DNA from: a virus
Direction: 5' to 3' (one strand)
Virus record (IMG/VR): IMGVR_UViG_3300025704_000058
Location: 1 to 35,789 of that record
DNA: 35,789 nucleotides
How positions within the stretch are numbered: the stretch's first letter is position 1; every line of letters starts with the position of its first letter. Positions 29,187-35,789 of this stretch are shown piece after piece. Below the pieces are notes generated by a model. That model did no database searches and was not told the DNA's origin. It saw only the letters and a list, made by a program, of their open reading frames with translations. Position numbers and translations under genes: made by a program.

Positions 29187-29669
29187 TTATCTAAATATAG
29201 AAACACAAACAAATGCTGGGTCTTCTGTTCCGTTTCCCCATCCAAGTATGCTAGTATTTGTTGTTGATATAGATATAATTTCCATCTCCATTCCCTGACT
29301 ATAAACTGATGGACCTGCAGAAACATTTACACAATAATTAGCATCAGGCATAGCAGTCGTAAAGTTTAATGTATATTGACCAACACCATTATCAGTAATA
29401 CTAGACACATTACCACTTGCTCTTATAGCAACTGTACCTTGACCGTTAAAGCTTACCCATGCTCTTGCAGAGTAACTAGGAGCAGAACCACTTGCTGTTG
29501 TTAATGATGATGCTGCAGGTAAGCCAGTTAATTGAGAGCCATCCCCTGTCAGACCTGTAGCATTAACTCCAGCTTTAGTTACTCCGCCAGACTGGAACTG
29601 TATCTCACCCGATGTATCAGAGGTTAGCTTTAGTCCGTCACTTGTATCTGCATTAATTATTGTAGCCAT
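29187..29669 (-). CDS. Distal tail-fibre protein
   Basis: A 160-aa protein. The N-terminal half has fibre-shaft pieces (SDTSGEIQFQSGGV, GDGSQLTGLP). The C-terminal half (ARAWVSFNGQGTVAIRASGN, then YTLNFTTAMPDANYCV) is a beta domain found at the tips of many marine phage fibres. It lies 1 nt downstream of the T7-type fibre gene and probably forms a distal subunit. Confidence 0.75.
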   Translation of the reverse strand: MATIINADTSDGLKLTSDTSGEIQFQSGGVTKAGVNATGLTGDGSQLTGLPAASSLTTASGSAPSYSARAWVSFNGQGTVAIRASGNVSSITDNGVGQYTLNFTTAMPDANYCVNVSAGPSVYSQGMEMEIISISTTNTSILGWGNGTEDPAFVCVSIFR

Positions 29670-29670
29670 A

Positions 29671-31422
29671 TTATAGTATCACCCATCGTTGTCCAGAAGG
29701 AACAGTAACTGTGACACCCGCATCAATCGTCATCGGGCCTACACTCATACCATTACTGCCAGTTGTTAATGTATAGTCTGCATCTATGACATCTGTGTTC
29801 TCATAGATTGCACCACCTGCTGATGCTCCACCACCAATAGAACCCCATGCTGATCCGTCATATCCTTCAAAGGAACCTGAGTCACTATTGAATCGAATGT
29901 AACCAGCTGCTGGAGAGCCATCTCTTTGTGCTTCAGTACCACTAGGTAATGCACCTGAGCCTGTAGTTGATGTCTTACCTACATACGCATCTGCTGATGT
30001 GGTTGCTGCTGTACCTAATCCTAGGTTAGTCCTAGAGGTTCCTGCGTCTGCTACGTCAGATAAATTGTTACCTGCAGTTAAGAAACCTACTGAAGATATA
30101 GCGGTTACTTGCCAGGCTGATCCAGAATAAATCCTTGTCTCATCTGCTGTCGTATTAAAGTACCAGTCACCAGCAGTAACAGGATCACCATTGTTATCTA
30201 AGGTTGGATCAGATGCTTGTGCGCCAAGGTAGAACTCATCAATGCTATCCTTAATTGCTTGTGCATCACTTGCTGAAGTCGCTGCATTAGTAGCTGAAGT
30301 AGATGCGGCTGAAGCTGAGGATGATGCTGCACTCGCTGAACTAGCAGCGTTAGTAGCAGAGGTACTTGCATTGCTTGCCTGAGTGGTTGCTATGCCTGCT
30401 TGTGTTGTTGCTGTACTTGCTGAGGCACTAGCATTACTTGCTTGTGTAGTAGCAGTTGATGCTGATGTTGAGGCAGATGATGCAGAGGTTGACGCAGCTG
30501 ATGCACTACTTGCTGCATTGGTTTCTGATGTTCCTGCATTAGTTGCTGCGGTACTAGCAGTGGATGCACTACTTGCTGCATTCGATTCACTGGTAGCTGC
30601 ATTAGTCTCTGATGTCGATGCGGCACTTGCACTAGCTGCGGCATTAGTCTCAGCAGTCTCGGCATTAGTCTCTGCGGTTTCAGCATTAGTTTCAGCTAGC
30701 TCGGCTGCTGCCTGTGCTGCTTCAGCTGCAATCCTTGCTGCACCTGCTGCCGCTGCATCTACCACAATATCCCATTTAGCGTAATCAGTATTAGTTGTTA
30801 GTGGTAATGAGCCAGAAGATGTATGTGCTACCTGACAGATGTATACGTTATCATTCGTTGTATCTTTGATTAAGTCACGCTTGTTATATGATACGCCTGA
30901 TGCCCAATCGCCTTTCCAGTCACCAATCAGTTCACCAATAGTTGGGTTACCATCCGCATCGAACGCTAAGGTTTTGTTTGCCCTTATGGTATTCAAAGGC
31001 AATGTCATGTCTATGGTAGTAGGATCAGTGTTAGGTGCGCGTAGTGATCGGTTAGATTGTTCTAGGTTTTGTTGGGTAAAAATTGTGAGGCTATCAAACT
31101 CATCGTTCAATGACTGTGCGAATAACGGGCCACCAGTAGTAAAGTCTGTTGATCTTTCAATGGCTCTATCGCCAACAATAGTAATACGATCATCAGCATC
31201 CGGTGTAGTAGGAACGTTGGTTCCAGTAACAATAGTTACATTACCTGTACCAGTACCACCAATAGATACTGTATAGTCAGTAGTAAGTGTAAGTTCAGTC
31301 TCATTGAAGTATACGGCAATGTCTGTCTCAGCTAATACCTCGAACGCAAAAGCATAAGGACCTGTGCCAGCAGATCCTGTATAGACTATGCGCCTAGTTG
31401 TGTTTGATATATCGATTGCCAT
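29671..31422 (-). CDS. T7-type tail fibre with long Ala/Ser/Thr coiled coil
   Basis: A 583-aa fibre. Residues 1-150 are the T7 gp17 N-terminal attachment domain (RRIVYTGSAGTGPYAFAFEVL... pattern, then LNDEFDSLTIFTQQNLEQ). Residues about 225-390 are almost only Ala, Ser, Thr, Asn and Glu, in heptad-like units such as AETNAETAETNAETA: a long trimeric coiled coil. The C-terminal 180 residues contain shaft-like GNNLSDVADAGTSRTNLGL units. It carries a promoter candidate upstream (31441-31469). It would link the tail to the smaller adhesins. Confidence 0.88.
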   Translation of the reverse strand: MAIDISNTTRRIVYTGSAGTGPYAFAFEVLAETDIAVYFNETELTLTTDYTVSIGGTGTGNVTIVTGTNVPTTPDADDRITIVGDRAIERSTDFTTGGPLFAQSLNDEFDSLTIFTQQNLEQSNRSLRAPNTDPTTIDMTLPLNTIRANKTLAFDADGNPTIGELIGDWKGDWASGVSYNKRDLIKDTTNDNVYICQVAHTSSGSLPLTTNTDYAKWDIVVDAAAAGAARIAAEAAQAAAELAETNAETAETNAETAETNAAASASAASTSETNAATSESNAASSASTASTAATNAGTSETNAASSASAASTSASSASTSASTATTQASNASASASTATTQAGIATTQASNASTSATNAASSASAASSSASAASTSATNAATSASDAQAIKDSIDEFYLGAQASDPTLDNNGDPVTAGDWYFNTTADETRIYSGSAWQVTAISSVGFLTAGNNLSDVADAGTSRTNLGLGTAATTSADAYVGKTSTTGSGALPSGTEAQRDGSPAAGYIRFNSDSGSFEGYDGSAWGSIGGGASAGGAIYENTDVIDADYTLTTGSNGMSVGPMTIDAGVTVTVPSGQRWVIL

Positions 31423-31440
31423 ATGTTTATCCTCGTGTAA

Positions 31441-31469
31441 ATTCTAGCAGTTTTTAGTTAAAAAGTCCA
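31441..31469 (-). promoter_or_regulatory. Possible fibre-gene promoter
   Basis: On the minus strand TGGACT (31469-31464), 17 bp, then TAGAAT (31446-31441) with TGC just before it (extended -10). It lies in the small gap before the fibre gene, which has a GAGG ribosome site. It could supply extra fibre mRNA. Confidence 0.5.
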
Positions 31470-31472
31470 TGG

Positions 31473-33998
31473 TTAATTAAAGGGATTGTCGCGTGGACTG
31501 TCGTCCCCAGGCATCCACCAGTATTCTTTACCTTCCTTCAGATTCCTTCTAATACCTTTTTGTAATTGCTTATTGTAAGTAGGATCATTCCATAGCAATA
31601 CTTTTTCCCATACCATCCTACGCATCATTAGGTTGAGCATCCAGTTACTTTGATAAGGTGTGTTACTAATAATCTCCTTCATAATCCTTGTGCCACCTTT
31701 TGCTGGCTCTTGATCGTAGAATGCTTCTTTAGCTGAACCAAACACTGCATAACCTAATTGATCTAATGACCCAATAACAGGACCAGAAGTGTATCCAGAT
31801 AGGCCTTGACGATAGTCAGTGAACCCCATAGCGACATCAAACAAGGGACCTAACCCACCAGACCTAATCATAGAGTTACCCCAAAATCTTCTGCCTTCTG
31901 CTGTAGTAGGGTCCATATCCATAGGCTTACGACCTTTGGTAATCTCCATCAACTGTACACCTAATGCTCCCATCATAGTCATATACAATACGGTATCAGC
32001 AATAGCTGCCATTTTCTTATGACCAAGCTTAGACTCTCCAGCTTCTTTCCAAGCACGTTCAAGATGGTTGTGATAGAAAGCCATGGGCCATGATTTAAAC
32101 ATAGCAAACGATCGAGTAATTTCTCCAGACAATGTTCCTGGTTGTGTAGTCCCGGCAAGTGTTGCACGCTCTCTATAGTTTACTGTTGGTACACCTACCT
32201 CAATCTCACCAAAGATCATACGCATATACTTGTCTGCAAGCTTTCTAGCCTCACCCATCTTTAAGCCTTCAAGTTGAGCAATGTCATCTGCTCTTAGGTA
32301 GTCAACATCTTTGCCTGCATAGTTACGCTTATAAGCTTTAGCTTTTCTTAACTTATCCCATTCGTCTCCACTAATATCATAACGTCCTAGTGCGACTTTC
32401 ATTTGATCAGATAGTTGGTTGAAAGATTGTTTCTGTGCTTGCGCCCAGTTGCTCATTAAAAACATGCCAGACCAGTTACGCCCAGAAGCAGTCACGTGAG
32501 TTAATCCGTTAAGTCTCAGTGATGAGTCAACAATAAATTGAAATGCTGGGGACGCATTGTCTTCATGTAAGAATCTAGCTAATGCTGATGATGTACCATC
32601 CATCATATGTTCATTCATTAGCCCTAGTTCGGCAGCAACCTGTTCTCTTTCCCCTGGCTTTAATTTAAACAACTCTTTTATGTAACCTTTGATTGCTTTG
32701 GTTTGACTCATGCCGTTGTACTTAGCCATCTTACGTACAGTCATAGCATCGGTTGGCGCAGCAAGTAAGGTAGTTGATCCTAGTCTAGTCGCCATAAGTA
32801 AAGCATTATAATTTCTCATGATCTTACTAAATGTTGGCCTGACAGATTCAGGTAATCCTTTATGCAACTTCCACATATCATCAAACAATGCCGCAGCTTT
32901 CTTAGCTTTTTGAATAGGTTGAGTAGTTCCGGTTGCAGCTACATCTCTATCAGCTATTTGTTGAATGCGTAATTTTAAGAACTCTACTGTAGACTCTGGA
33001 TTAGCCCCAAGTATTTGCATAGACGAAATGTCTTTAGACATCGTACGTAAATGATTCTGCATAATGTCATATATATTGGAATCACTAAACTCTTTCTGAT
33101 AAGCCATCCATGACTCACCGTTTCTAAAGATTAATACTCTTTCTTCTTGATGACGTTTAGCAATAGATGTCCCTGTACCAAACCTATCTGCACCCAGACC
33201 ATCTAGCTTATTGCGGCCTTCTTGTGTAATTGAATCAAAAGCTTTTTTTAATACCACATCTAACTCATCATCAGACAGTGGTAGGTTAGTAGCTTTATTT
33301 AACATTGATTCACGATCAAGTAATGGCCGAATAGCTTTAGCCCATTTATCGTATCCAGCGTTAATGATCTTACCAGGATGATGATGTTGTGGAAGATAAG
33401 CTCCGGCTTTCATGCCAGGTATAGCACCACCAGCTTGATTAAATAACAACCTTGCATGTTCTGATGATTCAATGTATGCCTCAGCAAACTGTCTTGCTTG
33501 CATACTACCTGTAACTCCAGGCTCATGGATTTCTTTAATGACTAATCTTAATAAGTTATGTGTTTCTTCTTGCCCTTTAATAAACTTACGTGTTTTGTCT
33601 GTGCCTTCTCTGGTCCCTAGCAACGCTCCTTTTCTAAAGGTATCATGAAACTTATCTAGTGGAGCTTTGATCTGGCTCATAACCACTTTCTCTTGTTGAG
33701 CAAGCTGTATGTTTCCAATATCAATTAATGCTTTATATGGGTCGGCTGATCTTTGCAGGAAGTCTTCTAGCTCAATCTTAGCTAGCATAGTCTGTAACTT
33801 AATGCGTTTGTTTTGTAGGATGTTGCCTTCTATAATAACCATAGCCTGCATAGAGGCATCATTAACCCTACTAGCTTCATCTTTAATTAGATTCTCACTG
33901 GCCTTATAGTATTCATTAAATAGTTCTATTGTTTCGTCAGAGAACTTCTGACTTACTTCAGTTCCGGCATTAGCGAGACATACTCTTATATCACTCAT
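31473..33998 (-). CDS. Large internal virion protein (gp16-like by position)
   Basis: An 841-aa, mostly helical protein. Pieces such as GMKAGAYLPQHHHPGKI (about residue 195), QEERVLIFRNGESWMAYQKEFSDSNIYDIM and RTMSKDI resemble large phage internal proteins. No lytic transglycosylase domain is visible, unlike T7 gp16. One or two C-terminal hydrophobic stretches (about residue 655-680) may insert in membranes. It probably belongs to the ejected core. It overlaps the ParB-domain protein by one base and precedes the fibre gene. Confidence 0.7.
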   Translation of the reverse strand: MSDIRVCLANAGTEVSQKFSDETIELFNEYYKASENLIKDEASRVNDASMQAMVIIEGNILQNKRIKLQTMLAKIELEDFLQRSADPYKALIDIGNIQLAQQEKVVMSQIKAPLDKFHDTFRKGALLGTREGTDKTRKFIKGQEETHNLLRLVIKEIHEPGVTGSMQARQFAEAYIESSEHARLLFNQAGGAIPGMKAGAYLPQHHHPGKIINAGYDKWAKAIRPLLDRESMLNKATNLPLSDDELDVVLKKAFDSITQEGRNKLDGLGADRFGTGTSIAKRHQEERVLIFRNGESWMAYQKEFSDSNIYDIMQNHLRTMSKDISSMQILGANPESTVEFLKLRIQQIADRDVAATGTTQPIQKAKKAAALFDDMWKLHKGLPESVRPTFSKIMRNYNALLMATRLGSTTLLAAPTDAMTVRKMAKYNGMSQTKAIKGYIKELFKLKPGEREQVAAELGLMNEHMMDGTSSALARFLHEDNASPAFQFIVDSSLRLNGLTHVTASGRNWSGMFLMSNWAQAQKQSFNQLSDQMKVALGRYDISGDEWDKLRKAKAYKRNYAGKDVDYLRADDIAQLEGLKMGEARKLADKYMRMIFGEIEVGVPTVNYRERATLAGTTQPGTLSGEITRSFAMFKSWPMAFYHNHLERAWKEAGESKLGHKKMAAIADTVLYMTMMGALGVQLMEITKGRKPMDMDPTTAEGRRFWGNSMIRSGGLGPLFDVAMGFTDYRQGLSGYTSGPVIGSLDQLGYAVFGSAKEAFYDQEPAKGGTRIMKEIISNTPYQSNWMLNLMMRRMVWEKVLLWNDPTYNKQLQKGIRRNLKEGKEYWWMPGDDSPRDNPFN

Positions 33999-35789
33999 TA
34001 AGTTTTCCTACACGCATTAATAAAATCAAGGTCACCGTCCATAACAGTTAAGTTGTCTAGTGCCTGTCGCAATGTAATACCATTACCCTCTGCGTCAAAG
34101 TCAATAACCCTTGCGCCTAATCCATCGTCAAGCTCTAATCTACCTTTAATAATACCTTCAACATTAGCAACATCCACGTTCATCTGCTTTGATACTACGC
34201 CTTCTGCATACTTGATTAGGTCTTTGTTTCGTTTTTTAAACTCATCTGAGACGCGATTAATTTGCGCTGTAACATTGCTTTCAATGAGCTGACCATTGTG
34301 GTAGAGGCCATCGTAGCGGCCTTCATCAACTGCTGTTCTGATATCATCGATTGCGCTTCCAATGGCTCTGTCTGTGCTGTCTCCGTTGGCAATGGCTTGG
34401 GCTGATCGAGTGATTTGTCCATAGACTTCACTGTCTTTGTTCCCATATTCTTTGATGATTTGTATTGCTTTTTCATTCTGTTTTCTCCTAGTAACGTCAG
34501 CCTTTTTCTTAGACTTCTTCAGTGTTATATTCTCTTTCTCTAATGCACCTAACACTCCATCAATTACTTGCCTTCTCTCTTGTTCTACAAATAATGATTT
34601 AATGCTTTGGTCTACTGTGCTAATATCATAAGTCTTTAATGAGCCATCTTCAATAGATTGTAGAATTAATGCTTCTACTGCTTCATCATCATTGATATTT
34701 GCTTTTTTAATTTTATCAATCATTGCTAGTTGTTCTGTAGCATCGTCAACATGCTTACCAATCAATGCAGCAATGTTTTCAGTAATAATGTTTCTCTCTA
34801 CAGCTATGAGTGATCTAGGTGCTAATCTTAGTAAGTTTTTAGTTTGTTTAATCAATGGGTCAAAAAGAGATAATGCTTGCACAAGATCATCATACTTACT
34901 CAGTATGTTCATGTCATATTCTTTAATGGTGCCATCATAATAGTTTCTAATGCGCGCTGCCATCTCAGCGGTTTCTTTAGTAAAGCCGTCTGTTTCTTTT
35001 AAGACCACTCCATACATCTTCTTCTGCCCAGCCTTAGCCGCACCTTTAACTCTCTTCCCTCCATCCATAACAGTTTTATTCCCGGCAGCATCTTCAAAGA
35101 CAAGTATGTGTCCTTGATTAATTTCATCTACTGCTTCCCCGGTAACCTTAGTATCTGGATCTAGTTCTTTAACATCAAACTCATCAATCTTGGCATTTTG
35201 TTTTTCTAGTGCGTATATATCATCTACATCTACCTGTACTGTTTGTGGCCTAATAGCATCAGGATCATTGCGCAATATAGCGCTTAGTGTAGAGCGTACT
35301 TTGTTGTTGTGCTTAGAGTTACTGACATCATTTTCCATGTAGTTTTCTTTGTCTGTAATCTCATCAATAGACTCTTTGTTTTCTATTTGCTGTAAAGTCT
35401 TGTCTTTAACGTACGGCGTACCATTAGCCTCTGCTGCTACTTCTCTAAATAACTCAACAGCCTCTAACTCTTCTTTAGGTGTAAAAGCTCTATTAGCTTT
35501 TGCTTTAACTGCACTAAGCCATGATCTAAGAGGAATGCTAGTAACGCCAACTAATGCTGCTGTGCCTGCTGTAATAAGCCCTGCGTCCTTTAAAAACTGT
35601 TCTCCGGTGTATGGGCTACCTGTAACACGTTCTGTCCATGCTGTGACGTTTGGATAGTCTAAGGCTTCTACACCTACGTTAATAGCAGATGCCTCTGCAA
35701 TCTTACGCAACAGGCTTGCTTTACCAGTTACTCCAATAAATAAAGATGCTACATCACTTGGGTCAGTCATATATGCTGTCATGCTACCA
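33998..35789 (-). CDS. Internal virion protein with ParB-like domain, C-terminal part
   Basis: The larger part of the 766-aa protein whose N-terminus is at 1-664; the frame is open through the right edge. Around 34.9-35.2 kb it contains VDDIYALEKQNAKIDEFDV, then ILVFEDAAGNKTVMDGGKRVKGAAKAG and YGVVLKE. The order (GN-TVMDGGKRV-GAAKAG) recalls ParB/Srx-type nuclease folds (vvDGhHRl-A). Such ParB-like domains occur in large polyvalent phage proteins delivered into the host. Most of the remainder is long helix. Its stop TAA overlaps the ATG of the 841-aa gene. Confidence 0.75.
   Translation of the reverse strand, partial: GSMTAYMTDPSDVASLFIGVTGKASLLRKIAEASAINVGVEALDYPNVTAWTERVTGSPYTGEQFLKDAGLITAGTAALVGVTSIPLRSWLSAVKAKANRAFTPKEELEAVELFREVAAEANGTPYVKDKTLQQIENKESIDEITDKENYMENDVSNSKHNNKVRSTLSAILRNDPDAIRPQTVQVDVDDIYALEKQNAKIDEFDVKELDPDTKVTGEAVDEINQGHILVFEDAAGNKTVMDGGKRVKGAAKAGQKKMYGVVLKETDGFTKETAEMAARIRNYYDGTIKEYDMNILSKYDDLVQALSLFDPLIKQTKNLLRLAPRSLIAVERNIITENIAALIGKHVDDATEQLAMIDKIKKANINDDEAVEALILQSIEDGSLKTYDISTVDQSIKSLFVEQERRQVIDGVLGALEKENITLKKSKKKADVTRRKQNEKAIQIIKEYGNKDSEVYGQITRSAQAIANGDSTDRAIGSAIDDIRTAVDEGRYDGLYHNGQLIESNVTAQINRVSDEFKKRNKDLIKYAEGVVSKQMNVDVANVEGIIKGRLELDDGLGARVIDFDAEGNGITLRQALDNLTVMDGDLDFINACRKT
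35635..35789. repeat. Direct terminal repeat, right copy (circle join)
   Basis: Equals bases 1-155 except G at 35663 (T at 29). Continuing from 35789 to 156 restores one uninterrupted 766-codon gene, so the two ends join. Confidence 0.93.

Noticed and set aside
30383-30784. Open plus-strand frame of 133 aa opposite the fibre gene
   Set aside because: It is an Ala/Val/Asp low-complexity shadow of the Ala/Ser/Thr coiled coil on the minus strand, with no ribosome site or neighbours in its direction.
1-35789. CRISPR arrays, insertion sequences, rRNA genes
   Set aside because: No regularly spaced repeats, transposase genes or rRNA segments were seen on either strand.
33998-35789. Truncated virion gene at the right edge
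   Set aside because: It is cut only by the window; the frame continues in phase from 35789 to 156-664 across the terminal repeat.

Overview
The window is an essentially complete genome of a small podovirus with a T7-like virion, assembled as a circle. Bases 1-155 recur at 35635-35789 with one difference, and one gene (766 aa) runs across the join, so the unique length is 35,634 bp. The head-tail connector portal, scaffold, capsid, tail tubular A and B, internal core proteins and T7-type fibre N-terminus place it with T7-like short-tailed phages. It carries no recognisable RNA polymerase, DNA polymerase, primase or helicase. The host is probably an aquatic Gram-negative proteobacterium, because several tail and hypothetical proteins are of kinds I associate with marine podoviruses. 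Only the general type can be inferred; size and content recall small polymerase-less marine podoviruses.

Layout. Late genes are all on the minus strand, tightly packed with many TAATG or ATGA overlaps. They start at a near-consensus promoter at 17622-17649 and run leftward: small proteins, a ribbon-helix-helix protein, RusA, an SSB-tailed protein, probable small and certain large terminase, an acetyltransferase-like protein, endolysin, portal, scaffold, capsid, tail tube, internal virion proteins. They continue across the circle join to the fibre cassette (two glycine-rich adhesins and their accessory proteins), a cluster of small membrane (lysis) proteins and a metallophosphoesterase ending at 24286. 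The plus strand carries a DUF1289 cargo gene (17939-18142) from a back-to-back promoter, and the early operon 18970-24186. A winged-HTH regulator (18221-18853) is divergent from the early operon and appears to have a leaderless mRNA.

Early operon and main discovery. Four early genes are each preceded by a nearly identical 32-nt translation leader (AATAACTATATAAGGA, then ATG 8 nt later). Two of these leaders sit directly behind sequences that fold as complete type I hammerhead ribozymes (19516-19567 and 20762-20813). All core nucleotides are present, and the three perfectly paired stems differ in sequence between the two copies. The second ribozyme overlaps the end of the preceding gene, whose stop codon lies in its stem II and loop. 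Self-cleavage would cut the polycistronic early mRNA into units that each begin just upstream of a leader. The operon then encodes a serine recombinase, a YqaJ-type exonuclease and an ERF-type annealing protein. The ERF gene ends at a dnaX-type A AAA AAG slippery heptamer, with an 83-codon open extension in the -1 frame.

How it works together. The host polymerase would transcribe the early operon from 18882-18911 under the divergent regulator. Recombination functions (YqaJ, ERF, RusA, SSB-like protein) suggest replication by host machinery with phage recombination. The late promoter then drives packaging, capsid, tail and lysis. A promoter and a hairpin flank the capsid gene pair, an arrangement like that around T7 gene 10.
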